Assembly: GCF_001905845.1 (NCBI RefSeq)
Contig: NZ_LIVZ01000014.1
Span: 248,001-312,000 of the forward strand
Length of the DNA stretch: 64,000 nt
Reading direction: 5' to 3'
From: Streptomyces sp. TSRI0107
GTDB taxonomy: Bacteria > Actinomycetota > Actinomycetes > Streptomycetales > Streptomycetaceae
Shown: positions 49,283 to 58,872 of the stretch, one piece after another
How positions within the stretch are numbered: position 1 is the first letter of the stretch
Layout: every line of letters begins with the position of its first letter
Translations under genes and position numbers: made by a program
The notes under the pieces: generated by a model
What the model was told of the DNA's origin: nothing
Databases searched by the model: none
What the model saw: the letters and a program-made list of their open reading frames with translations, nothing else

Positions 49283-50722
49283 CTACGCGGACACCTCCGA
49301 CCGGTCCCCGCCCCACAGCGTGTGGAACGACCCCTCCTGGTCGGTCCGCCGGTAGGTGTGCGCCCCGAAGAAGTCCCGCTGCCCCTGCGTCAGCGCGGCC
49401 GGCAGCCGCTCGGCGCGCAGCGCGTCGTAGTACGCCAGCGCCGCCGCGAAGCCCGGCGTCGGCACGCCCTGCCGGGTGGCGGCGACCAGGACGTCCCGCC
49501 AGTCGTCCTGCGCGGCCGCGATCTCCTGGGCGAACGTCTCGTCGGACAGCAGGCTCGGCAGATCGGGCCGGGCGTCGTACGCGGAGCGGATCCGGTCCAG
49601 GAACGCGGCGCGGATGATGCAGCCGCCGCGCCAGATGGCGGCGACCTGGCCGAGGTCGATGTCCCAGCCGTACTCCTCGCTGCCCGCGGTGATCTCGTGG
49701 AAGCCCTGGGTGTACGACACGATCTTCGAGGCGTACAGCGCCTGCTCCACCTGGTCCGCGAAGGCGGCCGCCTCCGACTCGCCGAGCGGCGACGCCTTGG
49801 GGCCCGCCAGTCCGCGCGAGGCCTCGCGCAGCGCCACATGCCCGGACAGGGACCGCGCGAAGACGGCCTCCGCGATGCCGGACACCGGAACGCCGAGGTC
49901 GAGGGCGATCTGGACGGTCCAGCGGCCGGTTCCCTTCTGCTCCGCCTGGTCCACCACCACGTCCACGAACGGCTTGCCCGTCGCGGCGTCCACGTGCGAC
50001 AGCACCTCGGCGGTGATCTCGATCAGGTACGAGTCCAGCCGGCCGGTGTTCCACGTCCGGAAGATCTCCGCGATCTGCGCGGGCTGGTACCCGGCGACGT
50101 CCCGCAGCAGCTGGTACGCCTCGCCGATCAGCTGCATGTCGGCGTACTCGATGCCGTTGTGCACCATCTTCACGAAATGCCCGGCGCCGTCCGGACCGAC
50201 GTGCGTCACGCACGGCGCCCCGTCCGCCGCCTTCGCGGAGATCTTCTCCAGCATCGGGCCCAAGGAGTCGTACGACTCCGGCGAGCCGCCCGGCATGATG
50301 CTCGGCCCGTGGAGGGCGCCCTCCTCGCCGCCGGAGATGCCGGTGCCGACGAAGTGGATGCCCTGCTCGCGCAGTTCGCGCTCCCGGCGCCGGGTGTCGG
50401 CGAAGTGCGCGTTGCCGCCGTCGATGATCATGTCGCCGGGTTCGAGCAGCGGGGCGAACTCCTGGATCACGGCGTCGGTGGGCTCCCCGGCCTTCACCAT
50501 GATGACCAGCCGGCGGGGCCGCTCCAGCGCCGCGACGAACTCCTTGGCGGTCTCGGCCGCGATGAACTCGCCCTCGTCGCCGAACTCCTCCACCAGCGCA
50601 TGGGTGCGTGCCGCCGTCCGGTTGTGGACCGCGACCGTGTATCCGTTGCGTGCGAAGTTGCGGGCGAGGTTGCGGCCCATGACCGCGAGACCTGTGACAC
50701 CGATCTGGGCTGACGTGCTCAT
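49283..50722 (-). CDS. gnd: 6-phosphogluconate dehydrogenase, decarboxylating
   Basis: The 479-residue enzyme of the oxidative pentose phosphate pathway starts AQIGVTGLAVMGRNLARNFARNGY (NADP loop). It carries FVGTGISGGEEGALHGPSIMPGG, catalytic lysine in GHFVKMVHNGIEYADMQLI, KGTGRWT and the C-terminal YDALRAERLPAALTQGQRDFFGAHTY. Length fits the long bacterial form. AGGAG lies upstream of ATG at 50722. Confidence 0.96.
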   Translation of the reverse strand: MSTSAQIGVTGLAVMGRNLARNFARNGYTVAVHNRTAARTHALVEEFGDEGEFIAAETAKEFVAALERPRRLVIMVKAGEPTDAVIQEFAPLLEPGDMIIDGGNAHFADTRRRERELREQGIHFVGTGISGGEEGALHGPSIMPGGSPESYDSLGPMLEKISAKAADGAPCVTHVGPDGAGHFVKMVHNGIEYADMQLIGEAYQLLRDVAGYQPAQIAEIFRTWNTGRLDSYLIEITAEVLSHVDAATGKPFVDVVVDQAEQKGTGRWTVQIALDLGVPVSGIAEAVFARSLSGHVALREASRGLAGPKASPLGESEAAAFADQVEQALYASKIVSYTQGFHEITAGSEEYGWDIDLGQVAAIWRGGCIIRAAFLDRIRSAYDARPDLPSLLSDETFAQEIAAAQDDWRDVLVAATRQGVPTPGFAAALAYYDALRAERLPAALTQGQRDFFGAHTYRRTDQEGSFHTLWGGDRSEVSA

Positions 50723-51030
50723 ATCGTAGGACTCCTAGCTGTCCGGACATCGGGTGGTACCGGTCGTGCTCGGTGTACTGCCTTCGTATTGTCTTCGGCC
50801 ATCCTTACGTGCCCCCGCTCCGGCCGCACACGCGGGCTCCCCGGGCAGGGGGGTGTCCGCAGATACGGACGGGGGCGCCGGGCTGCTCAGTGCCCGGTTC
50901 GCGCGGGGCGCCCGTGCGCCGTGCGGGACGTCTGACGGTCGGTCAACTCCCGGTGTGCCGTGTGCTTTCGAGCCTCCGTGAGGCGGCTGATTGCTGTCTT
51001 GTCATGGCCTGTTCCGCCCGCATAGTTTTG

Positions 51031-51056
51031 GCCCTCCTGACGCTTGTCGAGGGGGC
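51031..51056 (+). promoter_or_regulatory. Hairpin sequestering the Rpf-gene ribosome site
   Basis: GCCCTCCTGAC (51031-51041) pairs with GTCGAGGGGGC (51046-51056) across an 11-bp stem with one mismatch and a GCTT loop. The right arm contains the Shine-Dalgarno GAGGGGG and ends 5 bases before the ATG. The rest of the 50723-51061 gap shows no recognisable riboswitch. Confidence 0.5.
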
Positions 51057-51061
51057 ACTTC

Positions 51062-52312
51062 ATGGCCGTACGCGGCCGGCACCGCCGGTATCAGCCGAAC
51101 AGGATCAACCGCGCCTCACTCACCGTCACGGCGGGCGGGGCCGGGATCGCCCTTCCGTTCGTCGGTACCGGTGCCGCACAGGCGGCCGACGCGGGCACCT
51201 GGGACAAGGTCGCCGCGTGCGAGTCGAGCAACGACTGGAACATCAACACCGGCAACGGCTACTACGGGGGACTGCAGTTCAGCCAGTCCACCTGGGAGGC
51301 CTTCGGCGGTACGGCGTACGCGCCGCGCGCGGATCTGGCCACCAAGGAACAGCAGATCGCCGTCGCCGAGAAGGTGCTCGACGGGCAGGGTCCCGGCGCC
51401 TGGCCGGTCTGCTCACAGGAGGCCGGGCTCACCCGCGACGGCGGCACGTCCGCGAACCCGTCCGACGGCGGCACGTCCGCGAACCGGTCCGACGGCGGCA
51501 CGAGCGGCACCCGGCCCGACGGCGGCGCCTCGACCCGCGCGTCCCGGACCTCGGTCGCCGACGTCCAGCCGCAGACCACGCCCCAGTCCCGGGCGGGCAA
51601 GGCCGAGATGTACACCGTGGTGCGCGGCGACACGCTCTCCGCGATCGCCGAGGAGCAGCGCGTCAAGGGCGGCTGGCAAGGCCTGTTCGCGGCCAACCGC
51701 ACCACCATAGGGACCGACCCCGACCTGATCCTGCCCGGCCAGCGGCTGAGCCTGGCCGGCAAGGCCCCGGACACGGCGACGACGGCGGGCTCCGCGCCGA
51801 AGACCGAGCCGAAGGAGGAGCCGCGGGCCACGCCCTCGACCACGACGTCCTCCGGCTCCGGCAGCTCCGGGTCCAGCTCAAGTTCAAGCTCCGGCGACCG
51901 GGACACCGACACGCTCGTCGCACCCGTCAGCGCCTCGCTGGGCACCCCGTACCGGGCGTCCGGGTCCAGCTGGTCGAAGGGCTATCACACCGGCGTCGAC
52001 TTCCCCGTGACCACCGGCACCTCGGTGAAGGCCGTCGGGCCGGGCCGGGTGGTGAGCGCGGGCTGGGGCGGCTCGTTCGGCTACGAGGTGGTCATCCGGC
52101 ACAGCGACGGCCGGTACACCCAGTACGCGCACCTGTCGGCGATCTCCGTGAAGGCCGGGCAGACGGTCGGCGGCGGCCAGCGCATCGGCCGCGCGGGCTC
52201 CACCGGGAACAGCTCGGGCCCGCACCTCCACTTCGAGGTGCGGACCGGGCCGGGGTTCGGCACCGACATCGACCCGGTGGCATATCTCCGGGCCGGTGGC
52301 GTCAGGATCTGA
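51062..52312 (+). CDS. Secreted Rpf-type transglycosylase with LysM and M23 peptidase domains
   Basis: The 416-residue wall enzyme has a signal peptide to about AQA (residue 41) and an Rpf/transglycosylase-like domain (TWDKVAACESSNDWNINTGNGYYGGLQFSQSTW, catalytic Glu in ACES). A DGGTSAN-type repeat linker follows, then a LysM motif (YTVVRGDTLSAIAEEQRV). A Ser-rich linker leads to a LytM/M23 domain with HTGVDF and GPHLHFEVR zinc motifs. It would cleave glycan and peptide parts of peptidoglycan during spore resuscitation or growth. Start ATG is preceded by GAGGGGG. Confidence 0.92.
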   Translation: MAVRGRHRRYQPNRINRASLTVTAGGAGIALPFVGTGAAQAADAGTWDKVAACESSNDWNINTGNGYYGGLQFSQSTWEAFGGTAYAPRADLATKEQQIAVAEKVLDGQGPGAWPVCSQEAGLTRDGGTSANPSDGGTSANRSDGGTSGTRPDGGASTRASRTSVADVQPQTTPQSRAGKAEMYTVVRGDTLSAIAEEQRVKGGWQGLFAANRTTIGTDPDLILPGQRLSLAGKAPDTATTAGSAPKTEPKEEPRATPSTTTSSGSGSSGSSSSSSSGDRDTDTLVAPVSASLGTPYRASGSSWSKGYHTGVDFPVTTGTSVKAVGPGRVVSAGWGGSFGYEVVIRHSDGRYTQYAHLSAISVKAGQTVGGGQRIGRAGSTGNSSGPHLHFEVRTGPGFGTDIDPVAYLRAGGVRI

Positions 52313-53672
52313 CGCGTATGCGGCGCCGCCGGTCGAGGGCCGGCGGCGGGAGGAACACACCGCCGTACAGCGCGGCGTAGCCGGGCGCCGGGCCGACGGG
52401 CGCCCTGTTCTCGTACACGCCCTCCGCCACGGGGCTCGGCAGGAAGACCGGCTCCTCCGCCCGCGCGGCAGGCTCGTCGCCGAGGCCAGCGGGCGGCTTC
52501 GGCGCGAACGCGGACGCGGCAGCCGTGACGGGGGCGGCGGGAGCGGCGGGGGTGGAGCGGATGGCGGGGACCGGCTCGGCCAACGCCACCGGCGCGGCAT
52601 CGGCGGTCACGACCGCCCGAGCCACGGGCGCGGGCACATCCGCCGCGGCGACCGCCGTCGCTGTCACCGCAACGGTGGTCTCGGTCACCGCCGCGGCCAC
52701 CGCCACGGAGGTCTCGGTCACCCCCGCCGGCACGATGACCGCGGTCAGCGGCGCGTCGGCACGCTCCTGGCCCTGGTCCCGGCCCTCGTCCTTGACCCGG
52801 ACCCGGTCCTGAACCGACTCCTGGTCCCCGGCCTCGTCCTGCGACCGGGCGATGCGCTCGGTGGTCAGCAGTATCAGGCCGCCCGCCGCGACCACGCCGC
52901 AGCCCAGGGCCAGGACGGTGCCCGTGGTGCCGTAACGGAAGGTCTCGCCGAACATCGTGATGCCCACCGCGGCCGCCACCACCGGGTTGACCACCGTCAG
53001 CGTGGCCAGCGGAGCGGCGAGCCCGGCACCCCGGTAGGAGGCCTGCGACAGCAGCAGGCCGGCCGTCGCGAGCACGCCGATCGCCGTCAGGGGCGGCAGG
53101 TCGCCCGCCGACACCCCGCCGGTCCAGTCGACGGCGACCGTCTTGGTGAAGACCGAGGACATGCCGAAGGCGATGCCGGACGCGGTCGCGAGCAGCATGG
53201 CCCGCACCGCCGGATGCCGGTGCGCGGCACGGCCCGCGATCATCAGCGCCGTCACCGCGACGGCGGTGGCCGTGAAGACGGCCACCTGCTGCGGCCCGCC
53301 CAGCGACTGCGCGTCCGACGTGCCGACCAGGGACAGCAGTCCGGCGAGACCCACGGTCGCCATGATGGCGCCCCGCCAGGCGGTCGCCCCGGCCCTGCGG
53401 CCCACGAACAGCGCCGCCATGGGCAGCGCGAAGACGATGGTGAGCGCGCCGAGGGGCTGCACCACGCTCAGCGGTCCGTACGCCAGCGCGACCACGTGCA
53501 GCAGTCCGCCCAGGCCGTTGAGCGCGACCGCGGCCCACCAGCCGGCGCGGCGCAGCGGGGCGTACTGCTCGCCCGGCGACGACGCCGCGACGTGCTCCTG
53601 CACGATCGCCCCGCCCGCGTAGGCCACGGCGGACACGATCGACAGCAGCACGGACAACGCGAGGGCGCTCAT
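52302..53672 (-). CDS. DMT/EamA-type membrane transporter with long alanine-rich tail
   Basis: The 456-residue protein has about ten hydrophobic helices in the first 285 residues (MSALALSVLLSIVSAVAYAGGAIVQEH.., PLGALTIVFALPMAALFVG, NPVVAAAVGITMFGETF), as in DMT-superfamily permeases. A hydrophilic, Ala/Val/Pro-rich C-terminal tail of about 170 residues follows. ATG at 53672 has GAGGAGC at 6 bases. The gene is convergent with the Rpf gene and overlaps it by 11 bases. Substrate unknown. Confidence 0.78.
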   Translation of the reverse strand: MSALALSVLLSIVSAVAYAGGAIVQEHVAASSPGEQYAPLRRAGWWAAVALNGLGGLLHVVALAYGPLSVVQPLGALTIVFALPMAALFVGRRAGATAWRGAIMATVGLAGLLSLVGTSDAQSLGGPQQVAVFTATAVAVTALMIAGRAAHRHPAVRAMLLATASGIAFGMSSVFTKTVAVDWTGGVSAGDLPPLTAIGVLATAGLLLSQASYRGAGLAAPLATLTVVNPVVAAAVGITMFGETFRYGTTGTVLALGCGVVAAGGLILLTTERIARSQDEAGDQESVQDRVRVKDEGRDQGQERADAPLTAVIVPAGVTETSVAVAAAVTETTVAVTATAVAAADVPAPVARAVVTADAAPVALAEPVPAIRSTPAAPAAPVTAAASAFAPKPPAGLGDEPAARAEEPVFLPSPVAEGVYENRAPVGPAPGYAALYGGVFLPPPALDRRRRIRVRS

Positions 53673-53921
53673 GAGCTGCTCCTCTGCGTGAGGCGGGGGC
53701 GCGGGGCCCGGCGTGGTGAGCGGTCGGCATCCATGCCAACACGATGCCCCGCCGACCTGTTCCCCGTCGTCGTCCCTGAGCACGCAATGGCTCCTACTAC
53801 CGATGGAGTACGGCGGGGCCGCAGTCATCCCTGAGGCGTGCGCCGACGGCACGGGCCCCGTGCGCCGACCCCTAGGGGGCCGGGTACTCCCGCCCTGCAG
53901 GACTTGGTACTACTGCTCTTC

Positions 53922-54704
53922 GTGGACCTCGACCCCGATCTCGCCGCGCTCCGCCCGCTCGGCGGCTTCTTCCTCCTGCACACCACGTCGCACACGACCT
54001 CGCACACCACCGGAGCCGACCCCGACGCCCTCCCCACCCTCGCCCAGGTATACGCAGGCCGGGCCTCGCAGGTTCACCCGGACCCGCTGGGCTTCCGCGT
54101 CCGCAAGGTCGCCGAAGCGCTCGGTGCCCGCGAGGCGCGGGTCGCCGCCTCCGTCGCCCACCTCGGACTGGCGGCCCGCCTCTGGTCGGTCGCCCTGGGC
54201 TGCGCCGCGCTGTACGGCCGCGTCCCCGACCTCGACCCCCGGCTGCTGCGCTGGGACCCCGACGCCGTCACCCCGTACGACTTGAGGCTGACGGACGTGC
54301 GCCCGCGGCGCCCGGGTCCCGCCGACGCGGACACCGTCGCCGACGCGCTCGCCGACGCCGTACAGAGCGCCCATCTGGAACCGCTCGCCGCCGCCCTGCG
54401 CGCCCGGTACCGGCTCGCCCCCGGTCTGCTGCGCGGCAACGCCGCCTCCGCGCTGGCCGGCGCCGCCCGCACCCTGGACGGGTGGGCGCGGGGGCACGGC
54501 CGTACGGACGTCGCCGACCGGGCCCGCGCCCTGACCGCCGACCTGTTCACCCACCCGCTCCTCGCCGGCACCGGAACCCTCTCCGGCACCGCCTTCCGGC
54601 GCCGCAGCTGCTGCCTCTACTACCGGCTGCCCGGCGCGGGCGTGTGCGGCGACTGCTGCTTCACCCGGCCCCCGCGGTCTTCCCCGCGCGCGGCATCTGG
54701 GTGA
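53922..54704 (+). CDS. FhuF-like (2Fe-2S)-binding protein
   Basis: The roughly 260-residue protein ends with RRRSCCLYYRLPGAGVCGDCCF, the CC-x10-C-x2-C motif that binds a 2Fe-2S cluster in ferric-siderophore reductases such as FhuF. The N-terminus is unusual for HTTSHTTSHTTG repeats at about residue 20. GTG at 53922 is chosen because PDLAALRPLGGFF follows as in relatives; the frame is open to 53838 and the RBS is unclear. It may release iron from imported siderophores. Confidence 0.72.
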   Translation: MDLDPDLAALRPLGGFFLLHTTSHTTSHTTGADPDALPTLAQVYAGRASQVHPDPLGFRVRKVAEALGAREARVAASVAHLGLAARLWSVALGCAALYGRVPDLDPRLLRWDPDAVTPYDLRLTDVRPRRPGPADADTVADALADAVQSAHLEPLAAALRARYRLAPGLLRGNAASALAGAARTLDGWARGHGRTDVADRARALTADLFTHPLLAGTGTLSGTAFRRRSCCLYYRLPGAGVCGDCCFTRPPRSSPRAASG

Positions 54705-54741
54705 CCATGAGGGAACCAGCCGCTGAGACAGGGGGTTCCGG

Positions 54742-55905
54742 GTGCGAGTGGGACTGCTGACCCGGGAGTACCCGCCGGACGTGTACGGCGGCGCGGGCGT
54801 CCATGTGGAGTTCCTGGCGCAGGAGTTGCGGTCCCTGGTCGACCTGGAGGTGCACTGCTGGGGCGAGGCCTCCTCGGCGGAGCGAGCGGCGGGCGTCGTA
54901 CGCCACCGCCCCTGGTCCGCCCTCGACGGCGCCAACGACGCGCTGCGCACCTTCTCCGTGGACCTCGCCATGGCCGCCGCCCTCGAAGGCCGCGAACTCG
55001 TCCACTCCCACACCTGGTACGCCAACCTGGCCGGTCACCTCGCCAAGCTCCAGTACGGGATCCCGCACGTACTGACCGCGCACTCGCTCGAACCCCTGCG
55101 GCCCTGGAAGGCCGAGCAACTGGGCGGCGGATACGCCCTGTCGGGCTGGGCCGAGCGCACCGCGTTCGAGGCCGCCGACGCGGTGATCGCCGTGTCCGGC
55201 GCGATGCGCGAGGACATCCTCGCCTGCTACCCCGCGCTCGACCCGGCCCGGGTGCACGTCGTGCACAACGGCATCGACACGGAGCTGTACCGGCCCGACC
55301 CCGGCACCGACGTGCTGCGCCGCCTCGGCGTGGACCCGGACCGCCCCTACGTCCTCTTCGTCGGCCGCATCACCCGTCAGAAGGGCGTGCCCCACCTGCT
55401 GCGCGCGGTCCGCGGCATCGACCCGGCCGCCCAGGTGGTGCTGTGCGCGGGCGCGCCCGACACGCCGGAGATCGAGCGGGAGTTCCGTGAGCTGCACGAG
55501 GAGCTGAGCCGGGTGCGGGACGGCGTGCACTGGATCCCGCGGATGCTGCCGCGCCCGGAGGTCGTCCAACTCCTCACCCACGCCGCCGTGTTCGTCTGCC
55601 CCTCGGTGTACGAACCGCTCGGCATCGTCAACCTGGAGGCGATGGCGTGCGGCACGCCCGTCGTGGCCTCCCGGGTCGGCGGCATCCCGGAGGTCGTCGC
55701 GGACGGCAAGACCGGGCTCCTGGTACCCGTGGACGACGCCTTCGAGGACGGCCTCGCGCAGGCCCTGGACGCGGTGCTCGGCGACCGGGACGGCGCCCGC
55801 CGGATGGGCGAGGCAGGGCGGGAGCGGGCCGTCGGCGAGTTCGGCTGGGACACGGTCGCCCGGCGCACGGTCCGGCTGTACGAGCGGATCGCGGCCGGGG
55901 CATAG
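54742..55905 (+). CDS. Actinobacterial glycogen synthase / maltose-1-phosphate synthase (GT4)
   Basis: The 387-residue GT4 enzyme starts MRVGLLTREYPPDVYGGAGVHVEFLAQEL. It carries VLFVGRITRQKG and PSVYEPLGIVNLEAMACGTPVVASRVGGIPEVV (E-x7-E donor motif). This is the actinobacterial GlgA family, shown in mycobacteria (GlgM) to make alpha-maltose-1-phosphate from ADP-glucose. It is followed by glgC, the ADP-glucose supplier. It is unrelated in family to the GT5-like enzyme at 434-2527. Confidence 0.88.
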   Translation: MRVGLLTREYPPDVYGGAGVHVEFLAQELRSLVDLEVHCWGEASSAERAAGVVRHRPWSALDGANDALRTFSVDLAMAAALEGRELVHSHTWYANLAGHLAKLQYGIPHVLTAHSLEPLRPWKAEQLGGGYALSGWAERTAFEAADAVIAVSGAMREDILACYPALDPARVHVVHNGIDTELYRPDPGTDVLRRLGVDPDRPYVLFVGRITRQKGVPHLLRAVRGIDPAAQVVLCAGAPDTPEIEREFRELHEELSRVRDGVHWIPRMLPRPEVVQLLTHAAVFVCPSVYEPLGIVNLEAMACGTPVVASRVGGIPEVVADGKTGLLVPVDDAFEDGLAQALDAVLGDRDGARRMGEAGRERAVGEFGWDTVARRTVRLYERIAAGA

Positions 55906-55978
55906 CAAGGCATCCACCAGAGGGATCGGTCCGCCTGCCTTCGGGCGGGCATGCGGAACCAGCGTGAGGGGAGCGGCC

Positions 55979-57229
55979 ATGCGGCGTGGGGGTCCTTCGG
56001 TTCTCGGCATCGTCCTGGCAGGCGGTGAGGGCAAGCGTCTGATGCCCCTGACCGCGGACCGCGCGAAACCCGCGGTCACCTTCGGCGGCACCTACCGCCT
56101 CGTCGACTTCGTCCTGTCCAACCTCGTCAACGCCGACATCCTGCGCATCTGCGTGCTCACGCAGTACAAGTCGCACTCCCTGGACCGGCACATCACCACC
56201 ACCTGGCGGATGTCCAGCCTGCTCGGCAACTACGTCACGCCCGTCCCCGCCCAGCAGCGCCTCGGCCCGCGCTGGTACCTGGGCAGCGCGGACGCCATCC
56301 TGCAGTCCCTGAACCTGGTGTACGACGAGCAGCCCGAGTACGTCGCCGTGTTCGGCGCCGACCACGTGTACCGCATGGACCCGCGGCAGATGCTCGCCCA
56401 GCACATCGAGTCCGGCGCCGGGGTGACCGTCGCCGGCATCCGGGTGCCGCGCGCCGAGTCCTCGGGGTTCGGAGTGATCACCCCCGGGCCGGACGGGCAG
56501 ACGGTGAAGCGGTTCCTGGAGAAGCCCGCCGACCCTCCCCCGCTGCCGAAAGCGCGGGCGGTACCCCCAGGACTGCCGGGGGACCCCGACTGCGTCTTCG
56601 CCTCGATGGGCAACTACGTCTTCACCACCAAGGCGCTCGTCGAGGCGCTGCACCGCGACGCGGAGGACGAGCGGTCGGTGCACGACATGGGCGGTTCGAT
56701 CCTGCCCCAGCTCACCGAGCGCGGCGAGGCCGGGCTGTACGACTTCGGCGAGAACCACGTGCCCGGCGAGACCAGCCGCGACCAGGGGTACTGGCGTGAC
56801 GTCGGCACCCTCGACGCGTACTACGACGCCCATATGGACCTGATCGCCGAGCGCCCCGCGTTCAACCTGTACAACCGCAGCTGGCCGATCTACACCCACT
56901 CGGGCCAGCTGTCCCCGGCCCGCTTCAACGCGGGCGGCATCGCCAGTGAGTCGATCATCAGTGCGGGATGCCTGATCCGGGGGCAGGTGACACGGTCCGT
57001 GCTCTCGCCGGGCGTGGTGGTCGACCCCGGGGCGGTGGTGCAGGGGTCGGTGCTCCACGACAACGTGCACATCGGCCGGGGCGCGGTGGTGCGCGGCGCC
57101 GTCCTCGACAAGAACGTGGAGGTGCCGCCGGGCGCGACCATCGGCGTCAACCCGGAGCGGGACGGTGAGCTGTACACGGTCTCCAAGGGCGGGGTGATCG
57201 CGCTGGGGAAGGGGCAGCGAGTGCCGTAG
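55979..57229 (+). CDS. glgC: Glucose-1-phosphate adenylyltransferase
   Basis: The 416-residue enzyme makes ADP-glucose. It has LAGGEGKRLMPLTADRAKPAVTFGGTYRLVDF, VFGADHVYRMD, FLEKPAD, YWRDVGTLDAYY and a C-terminal left-handed beta-helix. ATG at 55979 with GAGGGGAG at 6 bases is preferred over a GTG five codons upstream. Together with the preceding gene it supplies glycogen or the GlgE pathway. It is the primary-metabolism paralogue of the partial gene at 1-441. Confidence 0.95.
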   Translation: MRRGGPSVLGIVLAGGEGKRLMPLTADRAKPAVTFGGTYRLVDFVLSNLVNADILRICVLTQYKSHSLDRHITTTWRMSSLLGNYVTPVPAQQRLGPRWYLGSADAILQSLNLVYDEQPEYVAVFGADHVYRMDPRQMLAQHIESGAGVTVAGIRVPRAESSGFGVITPGPDGQTVKRFLEKPADPPPLPKARAVPPGLPGDPDCVFASMGNYVFTTKALVEALHRDAEDERSVHDMGGSILPQLTERGEAGLYDFGENHVPGETSRDQGYWRDVGTLDAYYDAHMDLIAERPAFNLYNRSWPIYTHSGQLSPARFNAGGIASESIISAGCLIRGQVTRSVLSPGVVVDPGAVVQGSVLHDNVHIGRGAVVRGAVLDKNVEVPPGATIGVNPERDGELYTVSKGGVIALGKGQRVP

Positions 57230-57378
57230 CAGCCGCCACTCGTGTGACGGGCGGGGCGGCACAGGTGAAGAGACCGGGTCTTAATACGCTGTTAACTGAG
57301 CGTAGCCCGACAATCCTTGACCGTAATCGTCCACGGGCGATTGACTGCAGCCCCACCCCGCCGACGCGAGGCAAGCCA

Positions 57379-58767
57379 TTGACTTCTGACGATCTGACTT
57401 CCGACGATCTGCTCGCACCCCTCGACCTGGCGTTCTGGAACATCGACTCCGAGCGGCACCCCATGCACCTGGGCGCCCTCGGCGTCTTCACCGCGAACTC
57501 GCCCACCGCGGGCGCGCACGCCGCCGACCTGCTCGCCGCGCGGGCCGCCGGCGTCCCCGGCCTCAGGATGCGGATCCGGGACGTGTGGCGGCCGCTCGAC
57601 CCGGACCCGCGCGCGTTCCCGTTCGACCTGCGGGGGTCGCTGGCCTTCGGCGGCGCGGCCCGGGAGCCCGACCCCGGCTTCGACCCCCAGCACCACGTGC
57701 GGCTGCACGCCCCCACCGCCGACTTCCAGGCCACCGCGGGCCGGCTCCTGGAGCGGCCCCTGGAGCGCGGCCGGCCGCCGTGGGAGGCGCATGTGCTGCC
57801 CGGCGAGGACGGCGCCTCCTTCGCCGTGCTGTTCAAGTTCCACCACGCCCTCGCCGACGGGCTGCGCGCCCTCACCCTCGCCGCGGCGATCCTCGACCCG
57901 ATGGACATGCCGCCGCCCCGCCCCCGCCCCCGCCGCGCCGAGCCCGCCCGCGGCCCGCTGCCCGACGTCCGCCGCCTGCCCGCCCTGCTGCGCGGCGCCG
58001 TGTCCGACGCGAGCCGCGCCCTCGGCATCGGCGCCAGCGTCGCCCGCTCCACGCTGAGCGCCCGCCCCTGCCCGGCCCTGACCTCCGACCCCTCCGGCAC
58101 CCGCCGCACCGCAGGCCTCGCCGTCGACCTCGACGACGTCCACCGCGTCCGCAAGGCCGTCGGCGGCACCGTCAACGACGTACTCATCGCCGTCGTCGCC
58201 GGCGGCCTGCGCCGCTGGCTCGACGAACGCGGCGACGGCAGCGACGGCGTCGCCCCGCGCGCCCTGATCCCCGTCTCCACCCGCCGCCCGCGCACCGCCC
58301 ACCCACAGGGCAACCGGCTCTCCGGCTACTTGATACGGCTTCCCGTCGGCGACCCCGACCCGCTGCGCCGCCTCGGCGCGGTCCGCACCGCCATGGACCG
58401 CAACAAGGACGCCGGCCCGCACCGCGGCGCGGGCGCCGTCGCCCTGCTCGCCGACCATGTGCCCGCCCTCGGCCACCGGCTCGGCGGCCCGCTCGCCGCC
58501 CAGGCGGCGCGGCTCTGGTTCGACATCCTGGTCACCAGCGTCCCGCTGCCCTCCCTCGGCCTGAAGCTGGGCGGCGCCCCGCTCGCCGAGGTCTACCCCT
58601 ACGCCCCGCTCGCCCACGGACACTCCCTCGCGGTCGCCGTCTCCACCTACCGCGGCGCCGTCCACTACGGCCTCGTCGCCGACGCCGAGGCCGTCCCCGA
58701 CCTCGACCGGCTCGCCCGGGCGCTCGCCACCGAGGTCGAGACGCTGATCACTGCCTGTACGCCCTGA
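57379..58767 (+). CDS. WS/DGAT wax ester synthase/diacylglycerol acyltransferase
   Basis: The 462-residue acyltransferase has the catalytic HHALADG near residue 152. LDLAFWNIDSERHPMHLGAL is at the N-terminus, with VNDVLIAVVAGGLRRWL and NRLSGYLIRLPV further on, all typical of WS/DGAT enzymes making storage lipids. A TTG at 57379 with GAGG about 8 bases upstream is the best start (LTSDDLTSDDLLAPLDLAFW); a longer frame would include upstream non-coding DNA. Confidence 0.88.
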   Translation: MTSDDLTSDDLLAPLDLAFWNIDSERHPMHLGALGVFTANSPTAGAHAADLLAARAAGVPGLRMRIRDVWRPLDPDPRAFPFDLRGSLAFGGAAREPDPGFDPQHHVRLHAPTADFQATAGRLLERPLERGRPPWEAHVLPGEDGASFAVLFKFHHALADGLRALTLAAAILDPMDMPPPRPRPRRAEPARGPLPDVRRLPALLRGAVSDASRALGIGASVARSTLSARPCPALTSDPSGTRRTAGLAVDLDDVHRVRKAVGGTVNDVLIAVVAGGLRRWLDERGDGSDGVAPRALIPVSTRRPRTAHPQGNRLSGYLIRLPVGDPDPLRRLGAVRTAMDRNKDAGPHRGAGAVALLADHVPALGHRLGGPLAAQAARLWFDILVTSVPLPSLGLKLGGAPLAEVYPYAPLAHGHSLAVAVSTYRGAVHYGLVADAEAVPDLDRLARALATEVETLITACTP

Positions 58768-58872
58768 TCGAGACGGGTTTGGCGGTCCGGCCCGGCGCTC
58801 CGTAAAATCCGACGTTCGAATGCGGGCGCGAGTCGGAGCGCCGCCAGGGCAGAAACAGGGAACGCAGCGGCG

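Noticed and set aside
50723..51061. Possible c-di-AMP (ydaO) riboswitch upstream of the Rpf-type gene
   Set aside because: Such riboswitches precede some streptomycete rpf genes, but I could not find the conserved sequence blocks; only a ribosome-site hairpin is evident.
53838..53921. N-terminal extension of the FhuF-like protein
   Set aside because: The frame is open but reads Arg/Pro/Gly-rich sequence unlike the family and has no convincing ribosome site, so it was treated as upstream non-coding DNA.
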